A stretch of 64,000 nt of DNA from Aurelia coerulea. Lineage: Eukaryota > Cnidaria > Scyphozoa > Semaeostomeae > Ulmaridae. The translations under genes and the position numbers were made by a program. The notes below the pieces were generated by a model. The model made no database searches. It was not told the DNA's origin and saw only the letters and a program-made list of their open reading frames with translations. The stretch covers positions 16,886,501 through 16,950,500 of the forward strand of contig CM076944.1 in NCBI GenBank assembly GCA_039566865.1. The letters are read 5' to 3'. Below, one piece after another: positions 34,945 through 45,752 of the stretch. Position 1 is the first letter of the stretch, and every line of letters begins with the position of its first letter.

Positions 34945-35447
34945 AGCATAGGGCTCAAATCTTTCAAATCTTTAAAAAGGTCGGTGTAAAATTCTATTGC
35001 AGTTTTCTTTGAATTGGATGACTTGAAAGGAACTTATGGTACTTTTGTGTAAATCTGCCGTGGAAATTTTTTGATATCTTGATTTTTTTCAAAATGGTGG
35101 CAATTTCGATATTTTTGAAAAAATTCATGGAAAATTTTGAAAAATTTTAAACAGTCGTAAATCCTAAACCGATCGAGGAAAAATGATATAACCTTCAAGA
35201 CAAACATAGTTTATGAAGGTCTACAATATGGTGGCAAGCAGAAATCTGTACCTTTTCTAGTTTAGGATTTAGAAATTTGATGACGTCATAGCATCAAATT
35301 TAATAAATGCCGCCATATTGAAACTAATCAAGATATCTATGAATTGCCACGGCAGATTTACAGCAAAAAACCCAAAGTTCCTTCAAAGCAATTTATTTCA
35401 AAGAAAACTGCAATAGAATTTTACACCGACCTTTTTAAAGATTTGAG
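34945..35447. mobile_element. MITE with ~110-bp inverted ends inside LINE D
   Basis: Flanked by the 9-bp direct repeat GTCACACAC (34936-34944 and 35448-35456). The arms share aaatctttaaaaaggtcgg and gtaaaattctattgcag. The left end has nine extra bases (agcataggg) before the repeat. The 8-9 bp duplication suggests hAT-type mobilisation, but the terminal bases are not symmetrical, so the class is uncertain. No coding capacity. Confidence 0.8.
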
Positions 35448-35770
35448 GTCACACACGGAACAAATATTTGACTTAGGGATATATTTACTGGATACTTTTT
35501 GAACATTTTGAGTGGCAAGGTTTGTGTTAATCTCGTCACTTTCCTTAAAAAGTTTGCCGAACTTTTTGTTATCTAAGGCTTGAAATGGTAGAATCGCTTG
35601 AAGGCAATTTCTACACAACCAATGTGATCTTTCTTTTTGAAGGTTTTTGAAATCAACTAACGAAACGCCACAGCATTTTAGATGAAATGTATTTTTACAG
35701 ATTTGACAATTTAGTTTCGAATTTTTTTTTTGCTTTTTTCAGGCATGTGCTACAAGTTTCGTTCAATGGG
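35448..35770 (-). pseudogene. LINE D ORF2 N-terminus: first PHD-like finger
   Basis: The minus strand encodes CSTC, then, after a one-base shift in a run of ten A's, CQICKNTFHLKCC and HWLCRNCLQ, a complete C4HC3-like finger. The frame then runs through KSNICSVC, which is continued at 34944 across the MITE. The finger precedes the second finger, so the protein had tandem PHD-like domains. Confidence 0.75.
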
Positions 35771-35874
35771 ATTGGATTCGAGTATTATTAAGAGTATGGA
35801 CCCCTAACATAAAATTTAAACGTTCATAAAGTTTCGAAAGGAAGAGTGTCTTCTTAATGATATAAAAGAAAGTT

Positions 35875-36285
35875 TTACTTAATTTTTTCAAGGTCTGCCT
35901 CACTCTTTATTGCCAGGATGGTGGATTCAGCATCTTTCCTTGCAAAAACGTTGCCATTGTTTGACCAGGCGTATCTATATCCCTTCTCTTTCTTCTTGGC
36001 TCTTGTCAGTCGAAGTAGATTCTTGTTTTGTTGTGTCAGGCTTTCGTTAATGTAGAAGTTACTTTGTGGGTATCCAAAATCGGTTGCCGTTTTTCCCGAT
36101 AGTTTCTTTTTGTTTGCCATGATTCCTTGTTTGGTTTTGCGCGATTTGAATTTGACAATGATCGGCAAGTTGGTCTTCGTTCGAGATTTTACTCGATGGG
36201 CTGCTTCGCTATCATTTGGCGTGACTGTGAGTTCGCATGCTGCTGCAACTTTGATGACCAGTTCTTCGAGGTTTTCATTGGCTTT
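35875..36285 (-). pseudogene. LINE D ORF1 C-terminal part
   Basis: On the minus strand: ANENLEELVIKVA, EAAHRVKSR, LPIIVKFKSRKTKQ, then FYINESLTQQNKNLLRLTR and an aromatic tail (YAWSNNGNVFARK). This is the conserved C-terminal domain of LINE ORF1 nucleic-acid-binding proteins of this group (the 'P-I/L-I-V-K-F ... NE-L' pattern). The N-terminus is cut off at the junction with the RTE-like fragment at 36290. The stop is at 35875. Confidence 0.75.
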
Positions 36286-36299
36286 GGCTCATGATCGCT

Positions 36300-36797
36300 A
36301 CATCTAAATTTTGCTATTCGTTGTCTTGTAGCAAAGTCATTTCAATCAAAAGTATCTACAACACTTCTGTCCTCCCAGTGGTTTTATATAGTCTAGAATG
36401 TGTCAACTGGACTCGTGCTGCACTACAAAAACTGGAAGTCTTCCAAAACCACGTAATGCGATTTATGACTTGCACCAAACTTGCGGACCATGTCAGAATT
36501 GAAAACCTAAGGCAAATAACCCATTTACCACCAATCACTTCTGTCGTCAAAAGTAAATTACTCAACATGTTTGGCCACATCAAAAGGATGGATCGTGGCG
36601 TCAGCAAAATCTGTATGGAAGGCATGATTACTGGAAAGAGAAATAGGAGAATGCAATATAAAAGATGGAGAGATAACATCAAAACACGGACCGAACGTAA
36701 TACAATTTCCCTGAACACCCTTGTTAAAGATCGAGAACTATGGAAGCACATATCACATGTTAGTGCGCATTCTGCCGCAGGCAGAGATGGCGATTAA
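36300..36797 (+). pseudogene. RTE-like LINE C-terminal fragment
   Basis: The frame contains KSIYNTSVLPVVLYSLECVNW, the post-RT segment of RTE-type elements, then VEVFQNHVMR, LLNMFGHIKRMDRG and RMQYKRWRDNIK. The N-terminal RT is absent. The fragment is in plus orientation and abuts LINE D head to head. The family is recognised from the 'LPV-LYG-E-W ... FGH-RM' pattern. Confidence 0.75.
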
Positions 36798-36879
36798 TGA
36801 TGAGCAAAGTCATTTATCTGTTACAAGTACTTGGAGGGTTCAAAATTAGTTTTATGCAACTTGAAACAACGGAGTTTCC

Positions 36880-37350
36880 TGTGTTTTAAGCCTCGTAAAT
36901 ATTCTGCTAGCGTTGATTTTAATCACGCCTTAATTTGCGATGTGCTCATTTGCGCTGGATTATGAAATAGAAAATCTAATCCGACCATCTTTAAAATGGT
37001 TCTAACTGTCGAGATCCAGTCAGATTTCTCATCTGTCAATGAAATTGTCAAATTGTAAGCTTTTTTAGTTAGGTTGTCCTCGTTCATTGTAGCTACTCTG
37101 TGCACACAGGTTATCATACGAATCATCATGGCTATTGTAACCGGTAATTCTCCAAGTTCACGTAACACTGCTAACGTGGAGCAGTTTCATTTTACCCCAA
37201 GAATCAGCTTGCAGAATTTCAAGTGCACCTTTTCCATCTCATTTTCGGTACTACATTCTAATAGTAGACCACTTCTTTCGGAGAGTCCTTTAATGTGATG
37301 CTTACTGAGCGTTGCCCATACTTCACATCCGTAGTACACATAAACAGTAC
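36880..37350 (-). pseudogene. LINE C-terminal fragment
   Basis: The minus strand reads VYYGCEVWATLS, then VHLKFCKLILGVK, a stop, and LAVLRELGELPVTIAMM. This is a LINE post-RT domain of another family. The rest of the element is not seen. Confidence 0.65.
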
Positions 37351-37562
37351 ACATAAACAGATACAGTCACTAACATGTCGAGCACGGATTCCTTGTTTCC
37401 AGAGGATGCTAAGTTTCGCAATCTACAAGATCAAAACACTTGTATGATTTAATGTACTTTATTGTAGATTCAAGAATCATTCTGTTGATGATATATGGAA
37501 ATTCAGCACTTCCATACAATAGCAGTGAACAAAAGAAATTATCATCGCGGTTGGAAATATCT

Positions 37563-37640
37563 ACCGGGTGAGTCAGCAAAAAAGAATCCCCTCTTGGAAG
37601 CCACTGCTCCGTGAATATCAGAACAACAATATTTAAAACA
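37563..37640 (+). repeat. Short dispersed repeat (partner 39305-39387, inverted)
   Basis: Begins taccgggtgagtcag and is about 75 bp similar to the minus strand of 39305-39387. The 7306-7375 hairpin carries the same end motif. Probably the terminus of a DNA transposon. Confidence 0.55.
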
Positions 37641-37968
37641 GTCTCGTTTCATTGCCGATATGTTCAATTAGGTTGAGTAATTTACCCAGCTTTAATCGGC
37701 CATTCCTTCCCATGGATATGGGTGATTTTCTGCAGTAAGCCCCATCCAAAAACCTGCAGAAACGAATGAAAACAGTGAGCAAATTTTCCTTCTTAAAATT
37801 GATGAAACTCACATAAATTCATGCATTTTGTCCTGTTGGGAGAATGGAATCCCCTTGAATAGGTCATAATACCAGGGGGAGGACTTGTTCATCCTCCCAA
37901 GAGGATAGCATGTACTAAAGCGTCCATAAGTCATTGCTGTGGGGCTATTGTAAGGCCATTGTACGGTA

Positions 37969-39140
37969 GACTTGCCCCAAGTCCTTCATGCTCTTAACCG
38001 AATATCCTGTTACATGGACACAGAAAATTGCAGCAACTAATGCGTGCTTTCATATTATCCCATTTTAGCTATTGTCCACTTGTTTGGATGTTCTGCGATA
38101 GAACCTTGAATCAAAGAATAAATCACGTTCACGAAAGGGCTTTGCGCATTGCACAGAAAGATTACGAACATGATTTTGGTTTTCTCCTGGAGCAAACAAA
38201 TTCAGTGCCCATCCATATAAGAAACCTACAGTTGCTTATGACTGAGATTTTTAAAACAAAATTAGATCTAAGTCCAACTTTTATGAAGGATATTTTCACG
38301 CAGCGGAACACTGGCTACGACTTGAGGCATGGGACCGACGCGCTGCTTCCAAAAGTACGCACTACGTCCTTTGGAATCGAGCCTGTAGCTTTCCTTGGAA
38401 ATAGGATGTGGCAGCTGCTACCACACGAGATAAAAGACTCCAGCACCCTTCAAATTTTCAAAAAGCAAATAAGGTGCTGGAATGGTGATAAATACAACTG
38501 TAGGCTTTGCAAAACATATGTCCAACAGGTTGGGTTCATAACAGGATAGTTAGTGAAATTACTGTAATTATACAAATACATATTATTTTTAGATTAGATT
38601 GTAAATTTTGTAAATAAGTAGGCCTTAATAAGCTGTAATTTTAGCTATGGTTTTGTTTCAGCCTACTTTGTAAATAAATTAATGATGATGATGATGATGA
38701 AGTCCCGCTCGTGTCAGAGCCGGAGGAACGAGTTTCGAGCGAAGCAAGAAACGGAGCGAGCGGGACTTGACTTCTGACTCCTCATGAATAATTAATGAGG
38801 TAGCCCATTGAAACATCCAAGGTCTGCGGATGGATTCGATCCGCAAAAAGACAATGGGATTTCAGACAATAATCAATCACATCTGGTGATAAAAAACACC
38901 CCGGTTTTCATATGTAGTGAATCAATTCGCAGAGCAACGTGATTGGTTATTGTCTGAAATCCCATTGTCTTTTTGCGGATCGAATCCATCCGCAGACCTT
39001 GGATGTTTCAATGGGCTGCCTCATTAATTATTCATGAGGAGGCAGAAGTCACAAGTCCCGTTCGCTCCGCTCGCTTCGTTTCTCGCTTCGCTCGAAACTC
39101 GTTCCTCGGCTCTCGACACGAGCGGGACTTGGGGCAAGTC
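37969..39140. mobile_element. Foldback MITE interrupted by a LINE fragment
   Basis: The terminal motif GACTTGCCCCAAGTCC occurs at 37969-37984 and inverted at 39125-39140, each with TA outside. The left arm resumes at 38700 and pairs through 38880 with the right arm (38939-39140), leaving a 58-nt loop. Without the LINE (37985-38699) the element is about 457 bp, almost all stem. TA flanks suggest Tc1/mariner-type mobilisation. Confidence 0.8.
37985..38699 (+). mobile_element. 5'-truncated LINE inside the MITE
   Basis: The ORF at 38028-38549 starts in the RT thumb/C-terminal domain (SHFSYCPLVWMFCDR) and ends with IRCWNGDKYNCRLCK, the same L2-like C-terminus as 24358-26760. The 3' UTR ends in a (GAT)n tail at about 38681-38699. 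The MITE sequence aagtcc is repeated on both sides (37979-37984 and 38700-38705), consistent with a short target-site duplication. Confidence 0.82.
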
Positions 39141-40974
39141 TATTGTAAGGCAGAAATGTTAGGGAAATTTGTTATGATTTTAGGCACGTTTTGAAGGTTT
39201 CTGAAGAGGCTTTCTCGAGAAAATCCCTCATAATTTGAGAATGGAGTGGCCGATTTCAGTCAGGTAAATTTCAAAATGGATTTGAACATATCTACCATTA
39301 AACTATATATTTGCCGATATCATTGCCTTGATATCCAGGGAGCTGTGACCTTTCAAACGGGGCTCTTTTTCCTGACTCACCCGGTACGTTCAGAAATTCC
39401 GAGAGTTCACCATGGAGATTCACACGAACGTTGTTAAACAAAGGGCAGTACAGGAGGAAATGTTTGTTATCCCCATTTGCTGTACCGCAATTGCAAAGTG
39501 GACTTACGACGTTAAATCTGTGCCTAAACTTATGCTCGTTTGGTGCACTGAACTGCAAGCGCAATTTGGTTCCTCAATACCATATATGTTGTAAACACAG
39601 TTTTCAGTTGGACGTATCTTAGAGAGCAGCTTTCGCTTGAATTCGGCGATAGACTTGGAGCACCTGGTATCGCTATCGAGTAAATTCCATTCAAAAGGCA
39701 CATTACTAAAATATGTATTTGAAAAACGTACAGTCTTGTCAATAGAGGGAGAATACATCCTCTGATTTCTAAGATTATAGCTGGTTTGTCGTTCAGCAGG
39801 GACTTCATTGAAGAGATATTCTGGGACCTGTTTATTTTTCAGATTGAAAAAATAACATAAACGACGCTACCATCTTCAACTGTAAAGGGTTTCCCATCTC
39901 AACTCATTGTAAAGCATTTACCTATTTGTACCTCTCCACGCACCAGAGACAGCCAAATCTGCAGAATACTGGGTTTGTTCCAATTTTGTGCAAAACCTAA
40001 CCGCATTTCTGGGTCATATCTATGATACAATAAATCATCATAGTCAAGGGGAGGCCTCACGTATAATTCATAAGATAGATTAAGAACATTTCTGGAGACA
40101 CACTTTGAAAGATATCGTATCAGACAAATACCTCTTCTAGCCTTTAGGATGGCTGCTCTGATATGACTTTGAAAATTTAACTTTGAATCCAATATCATTC
40201 CTAGATGCTTGTGTTCATTTCCCCGTTTGATTTCGTCATTGTCTAATGTTAAAGGCGGGTGGACAATTTTAGCTCTTTTGGTGGAAAGTATGACTTCCTC
40301 TGTTTTATCCGCATTAATTTACATTTTCAAATGCCAAGCCCAAATCCGTATTTTTTAGAGATCTCGATTCAATTCTTTCGCGTCAACGATTGCGTTTTCA
40401 ATTACTGAAAACAAGGAAGTATCATCTGCTAAGAGTTTTACCTCGCAATTCAATTTGTCAAGGAGATCATATATATACACCAGAGAGAATAAAGGACCCA
40501 GCATAGACCCATGGGGTACACCTGCGAGAACGTCTTACCATTCAAAACAACCCTTTGTTTCCGATCTGTTAAAAAACTGCTAATAAGTGCGAGCATATTA
40601 CCAGATACTCCATTACATCTGAGTTTATGAATGAGTCCCTCATGCCACATCCTATCAAATACTTTAGATTAGTCAAGGAATACTGCACGTGTTTCTTTAC
40701 TTGACACATCATCAAAAGCACAATAGATCTTGTGTGTCATGAATAGCAACTGATTTATGCTTGAGTCTCCAGGCCGAAAACCCAATCGGTTAGACGTTAA
40801 TAACTGACTTGCACACAAATTATCATAGATTACATCAAAAAGCTGTTTCTCAAACAATTTTGAAAAATAGGAAGCAAAGAGATTGGACGATATTTCTTTT
40901 GCATTGCCGACTCCTCTTTTTATGAATTGGAACAAATTTGCTTTCTTTCAAGAAGAAGGGTAATATAATAATAA

Positions 40975-41105
40975 TAAATGATTTATTTACAGTTGGCAGC
41001 AGGAAAAAGTAGCTAACTACAGCTAATTAAAGCCAACTAATAGATTCCAGTCTCTATGCACCTCTCAAAAATCATACATAAAAGTTCAATGATTGCATTA
41101 ATTAT
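40975..41105 (-). mobile_element. Short LINE 3'-end insertion in LINE A2
   Basis: The interval interrupts the A2 RT between ...IIKL and the HKK box. On the minus strand it ends in an (ATT)n tract next to an A-rich sequence, which looks like a very short 5'-truncated LINE tail. Boundaries are approximate. Confidence 0.45.
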
Positions 41106-41821
41106 AGCTTAATTATAGCAACAGAAACGTCATCACACCCATGGGATTTGCTGGAATCCAGGGCTCGAATGTGGTTTGGAACCCTTTCCCTATTGACATT
41201 GAAATGCTGTAGAGCTGGGAGAGAACTTGCTGCGAAACTGGGTAGCCTACTCGATGTTCCTACTGAGCAACACTGTGCGACGAAGTAGTCATTCAACACA
41301 TTCACTTTTGTTTCAAAGTTCATCTGCCCTTGTTCCACGAAAAGCCTATTTTCGAGTAACGGAGGATTATTGGCATGTCTTTGTTACCAGGTAGCCTTTT
41401 TAGTGAGGATCAAAATGTATTAGAACCTGTCTTAGGGTCCGAGAGTTTTCTGCCTAATTTTCGGGAGTAATTTTCTTTGGCATCAGCAACCAATTTTGAC
41501 CTTGACTTACGAACTGCTTTTACGTTTTCGCAGTCGTCTACTCTTCTACCTTTTTGCAACAAACATCTTATAAACTCTGTTTTTTCGCTTTACTGCACTT
41601 TTCACTTCGTGAGATATAAAAGGTGGGTCTTTATCATTACACTGGATCACCTTATTGGGTATGTTTTCTTTGAACGTGTTTTCTTTGAATGCCATAAAAT
41701 ATTTCCACCATTTCGTTACATCCCAAATTATGGAAGCAATTTCGCTAATCAATACTTCGTACTATGTTGCTGATATTCGAAACATCAGCTTTGGGGTATT
41801 CCCAAACTGTCCTTCTGTATG

Positions 41822-42072
41822 GGGTAGGTAGGTAGGTAATCATATTTAACGTGGCTAGCCTGCGAAAATCTGAGAGACTTATTTCCAGCAGGGGCCACGG
41901 ATGTTTTACCATCAGCCCGCCGCAGCTACCAGATTTCCCTCACATGGCTCTGGTCGACCCGGGCTAGAGTTACGGACAGCGACCAAACTGTCCAGCGCGG
42001 GATTCGAACCTCGGCCGTTCTGACCTTTGGTTTACGAGTCAGTCGCCTTAACCACTCGGCCACGCGCTCTCT
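41822..42072 (-). mobile_element. tRNA-derived SINE in LINE A2
   Basis: The minus strand begins with a tRNA-like head. The acceptor-type ends AGCGCG and CGCGCT pair. The A box is TGGCCGAGTGG (42052-42062) and the B box is GGTTCGAATCC (42000-42010), giving an internal polymerase III promoter. A unique body follows and a (TACC)n tail lies at 41822-41840. The anticodon arm is degenerate. It interrupts the endonuclease-RT linker of LINE A2. Confidence 0.85.
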
Positions 42073-42416
42073 TGAAAGGGACTGGCGATATTTAGTTTCC
42101 TAAAAATAATTTGGTGCAGGCAGAAGTCATCTAAGGATGGGCTTACACCAGTCTCTACGAAAAAAGCACGTTGGTCTGTTTTTATAAGTTCAATGCAGGA
42201 CATCCTGTCTCCCATATTCGTGGGTTCATCAATCAATTGGTACAGATTATCTGTTTCAATTAGTTCATCTAAGTCATTCCCCTCAAGTTGTTCAGTGTCC
42301 CCATGCCACCATTGGGACGATCTAGAATTGAAATCTCCAGTTAATATCAAGGCATGAGGTTTTTCTGTCTTGAATTTATTGATAACGACTGTAACTATCT
42401 ATACACATTGCAATGG

Positions 42417-42448
<32 letters not shown>

Positions 42449-42795
42449 GGATAGGGCAACGATACACAGTAACTCTTGCCACCAAGTTTAACTTCAGTTG
42501 AGAGATCATTTCTTGTAACACCTCAAATTCTTTTCTGCTTTTAATTGGCAACCCGTTCCGAAAATATATGCAGACACCGCCAATGTTGGCGTTGCTTGGA
42601 TGGTCATTGCGGTATATTTCATTATATAATAATTTCATCATTAGTATTTGTGCTATTCAACATGGTCTCTGAGAGGGCTGTGATATCCAAGTGATGAACT
42701 GAATTTTAAGCTTCAAGCAAAGAGATCTTAATCTTATCTCTTGTGCAATTACTGTTCAGATTCTAGTGCAGGAATTTGAAAATCATATTATGATC

Positions 42796-42822
42796 GGCTC
42801 CCGGATTTGTTTCAATATCCCC
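42796..42822 (-). other. Mutated 2A-like motif in LINE A2
   Basis: Encodes G-D-I-E-T-N-P-G-A. This matches the 2A consensus D-I-E-x-N-P-G-P except that the last Pro is Ala (GCC). An ATG at 42897 gives a short leader of about 34 residues before it, and the endonuclease follows. The change would be expected to abolish skipping. Confidence 0.65.
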
Positions 42823-42989
42823 TGGTTTGCTTTGGCTGGTGTGCTCTGGTTTGGCTCTGGTTTGGAAAGTGGATGGATTACGTCTCAAAATTACCATAAC
42901 AGTACTTGATTAAATACTGATATCGAAACAAAGAATAAATGCTGTCTCATGGTGAACTGATGGATATACATAGGAATGTGCTTCATCGC

Positions 42990-43156
42990 TTATATATATA
43001 TATATATATAAGATGTACACAAAAATAGAGACGATTTGAAGTTCTTTAATTCTTTTATTTCATTCTTCTACTCTCGACGCGTTTCGACTCTGTGGTCATC
43101 GTCAGGAGAATCTTACAAAGATTCTTAATAAGAGATTCTTATATATATATATATAA
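42990..43156. repeat. (TA)n tracts and duplicated PLE terminal repeat
   Basis: Pure TA tracts lie at about 42992-43010 and 43138-43154, bracketing one copy of the E1 terminal repeat (43007-43110). They mark the joints of PLE insertions. Confidence 0.8.
43060..43112 (-). ncRNA. Hammerhead-like motif, E1 outer terminal repeat
   Basis: On the minus strand: CUGACGA, extra U, stem II GAC/GUC with loop CACAGA, GAAA, then the palindrome ACGCGU followed by C (GUC being a canonical cleavage triplet). GAGA after the predicted site pairs with UCUC before the core, giving a short stem I. A palindromic stem III is the hallmark of hammerheads that work as dimers. Confidence 0.6.
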
Positions 43157-43205
43157 GATGTACACAAAAATAGAGACGATTTGAAGTTCTTTAATTCTTT
43201 TATTT

Positions 43206-43258
43206 CATTCTTCTACTCTCGACGCGTTTCGACTCTGTGGTCATCGTCAGGAGAATGA
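43206..43258 (-). ncRNA. Hammerhead-like motif, E1 inner terminal repeat
   Basis: Same core as the copy at 43060-43112. Here stem I is longer because CAUUC upstream also pairs with GAAUG downstream of GAGA, with an internal loop between the helices. Confidence 0.65.
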
Positions 43259-43482
43259 ATTTTTACAAGTGTGTATGCCTTTTTATAGCCGTTTTAGTGG
43301 CCACGTGACATAAATGAGGTCACGTGGCCTTAAAAGGGTCACGTGACGCCAAAATAAGGCGTCATATGAATGTTAAATGTTACGTTGTATTTGTAGAAAT
43401 TGATAGGCCACAGGGGAACAAAGTATTGCATAATTTTGTGAACGGAAAAAAGTGGCCTAACCATGGATTATTTAGGGGATTT

Positions 43483-45752
43483 TTATGATTTATAGTTGTC
43501 GGGGTGGTTAAGTTTATTGTTCAGTCCTTTAGGGGAAAGAGTCTGCAGTCGTTTAATCCAGCTGTCTTCGTGTGTTTCTAATAAATGTGTCATATTTTGG
43601 ACGTTTTCTTTTTCGATCTTCTCGATTATTATGAATCTTGCGTCTCTTTCGAAGACGTGATTTTGCTCTTTGAAATGTTTTTCTACCGGAAGGAGCTTGT
43701 CGTATTGCGCTGATTTTACACGAGAACGGTAATTATTAAGTCTGTAGTTGAAAGGCCATTCTGATTTGCCGACATATTGTTTCTTACAGCGGGTGCATTC
43801 AAGGAGATATATTACGTTCATGCTTTTGCAGTTAGATTCGTGAAAGATTTTATAGGTTTTGTGGGTATTTACGCTAGTAAATGAATTAGTTTTAATGACA
43901 TGGTTGCAGCATAGGCTTCTTTTGGTATTACATGGTGAGCAGTATTTAATTGTTCTTTTGTTGGCTTTTTTTCTTTTAACTTTGTTATTGATGATAGTGT
44001 TGCTGCCAATTATTTCTCTCAGGTTCTTGCATCGACGAAATGCAATTATCGGAGGTTCCGAGTAGAGTTTCTTGAGTTTGGGCTTTATGTTTAAAATATC
44101 CCATCTTTCTTTCAAGATTTTACCAATTTGGGGCAGTGTAGAATTAAAGGTAGTGACTAGGGGGATTCTTGTGGATCGCTTCTTTGAAACTTTCCTTAAT
44201 GTCGTGTCTCTTGGGGTTATGATGGCTTTACCGATTTGTTCTTGGAGATTCTCTTTATGATATCCTCGTCGGAGAAAATTTTCTTCCATTTTTTTGCAGT
44301 TGCTACCTAGTTGGTCATCTTTTGTGCATATCCTTCTAAGTCTAAGAGCTTGTGAATAGGGTAAACTGTTCTTAAGATGTCTGGGGTGGGCTGATTTATA
44401 GTGTAGGTAGTTGTGTGTGTCAGTTGGTTTGGTGAATAGAGTTGTTTGTAGTTGTCTGTTGTCGTCTATATAGATACAGGTGTCTAGGAAAGGGATTGAT
44501 GTTTTTGAAATTTCATAGTCGAACTTTATTGATGGGTGTTTTGTGTTGAGTTGCTCAGCGAACGTCTTGAATTCTCTTTCGCTGCCTTTGTAGATTAAAA
44601 GGATGTCGTCTATGTACCTGCCATAGTATAGGCAGTCTTTACCTATTGTGGGGTAGATGTGTTTTTCTTCAAATTCACCCATGTATATAACAGCGTAAGA
44701 GGGTGCTGCAACGGTGCCCATGGCACACCCTCTTGTCTGTAGGTAGCTATTTCCGTTGAATGTGAAGCAATTGAGCGTGAGGACATGTCTCATCATTGTT
44801 AATAAAGCATCAGTTGCTGGTTCTTTATTGGCTCTCTTGTTTAAAGCATTTTTAAGGGCTAGTAGGCCATCCTCGTGGCGTATGTTTGTGTAGAGGGATC
44901 TTACATCTAAGGTTACGAGCAATGCATTCATGGGTATTTTACCAATAGTTTTTATTTTGTTTAACAAATCTGTAGTGTCGCGGATGTATGATCGCACTTT
45001 TTGTGCAAGGGGTTGGATATAATGATCGACGTATTTAGATATTTTGGTTGTGTGGCAGTTTGTCGACGCCACAACTGGGCGGCCTGGATTGTTCTTTTTA
45101 TGAATTTTCGGTAGTAGATAAAATCTAGCCGGTTTAACTTCTTTAGGAACCTTTAAAATCTCCAATGCTTCTGCATCAATTTTATCTTGAGTGTACATTT
45201 CATCTAACGAGTTGTTTATTATTCTTATGTACCCATGAAATGGGTCAAATGCCAATTTTTTATAGAATGCTGTATTATTTAGTTGGTTGTTGGCTTCCGT
45301 GAGGTATTCTTCAATACCCCAGATAACGGTTGCCCCTCCTTTGTCGGCTCGCGTTATTACGATGTCCTCTCTTTCCGATAGATTCCTTAGCGCATTAATT
45401 TCACCTTTCGTAAGGTTGTTTGATCGCAGCGCCTGTTTATCGTGGTTTTTAATGTCTTCAATGACTGCAGACTCAAATGTCTGAATGGTAGTGTCTACGT
45501 TTTGCGGTGTAAATGAACTATTTCTTTCTTTCAGTTGTTGTAAAATTGTAGGATTGTATTCAGAAATTCCGAAGTGTGCTCTTAGTCTTATTCGTCTAAA
45601 GAAGGCCTTAAGGTCCTTATCAAATTCGGTAGTGTTATATCTAGGGGGTCGGGGGCAGAAATTCAAACTTTTATCTAATAAACTAAATACGTGTGTAGAA
45701 AAAGTGTGTTTACTTAAGTTTAAGATTCGTCCATTTGGGTCATTTTTAAATC
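43483..45752 (-). CDS. PLE E1 ORF2: reverse transcriptase with C-terminal GIY-YIG nuclease
   Basis: A 727-codon frame from 45666 (TTG) that is open upstream in the same phase to the end of ORF1. The first ATG is about 155 codons into the recognisable protein, past conserved sequence (LNFCPRPP, ITRADKGGATVIW), so initiation at an ATG is unlikely. The RT has LDVRSLYTNI, CAMGTVAAPSYA and catalytic YIDDILLIY. A Cys-rich CxxC...CC linker precedes the GIY-YIG domain (VIYLLECTRC, QYVGKSEWPFNYR), with the late Glu (THEDSW) and Asn (GLNNKLN) present. PLEs use this nuclease for target-primed insertion. The start given includes the -1 frame extension into ORF1. Confidence 0.9.

Larger units (their letters stand above)
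31490..36290 (-). mobile_element. LINE D: near-complete two-ORF CR1/L2-like element
   Basis: In minus-strand order: an ORF1 fragment (36285-35875), a short spacer, and ORF2 with two PHD-like fingers, APE endonuclease and RT (about 35770-31649). A 503-bp MITE (34945-35447) interrupts the second finger. The 3' UTR and an AT-rich tail end near 31490. It is damaged by one in-frame stop, two frameshifts and the MITE. Confidence 0.85.
39390..42900 (-). pseudogene. LINE A2: decayed full-length copy of the LINE A family
   Basis: Read on the minus strand: a short leader with a mutated 2A motif (42796-42822), endonuclease pieces (ITALSET, GGVCIYFRNGLPIK, GDFNSRSSQWW), linker, RT pieces (FLTDRKQRVVLNGK, ILDSKLNFQSH) and a C-terminal CNCGTANGDNKHFLLYCP knuckle. 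Multiple frameshifts and stops are present. Segment order is normal. It is interrupted by a SINE (41822-42072) and a ~130-bp LINE tail (40975-41100). The closest relative in the window is LINE A at 1809-3235. Confidence 0.85.
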
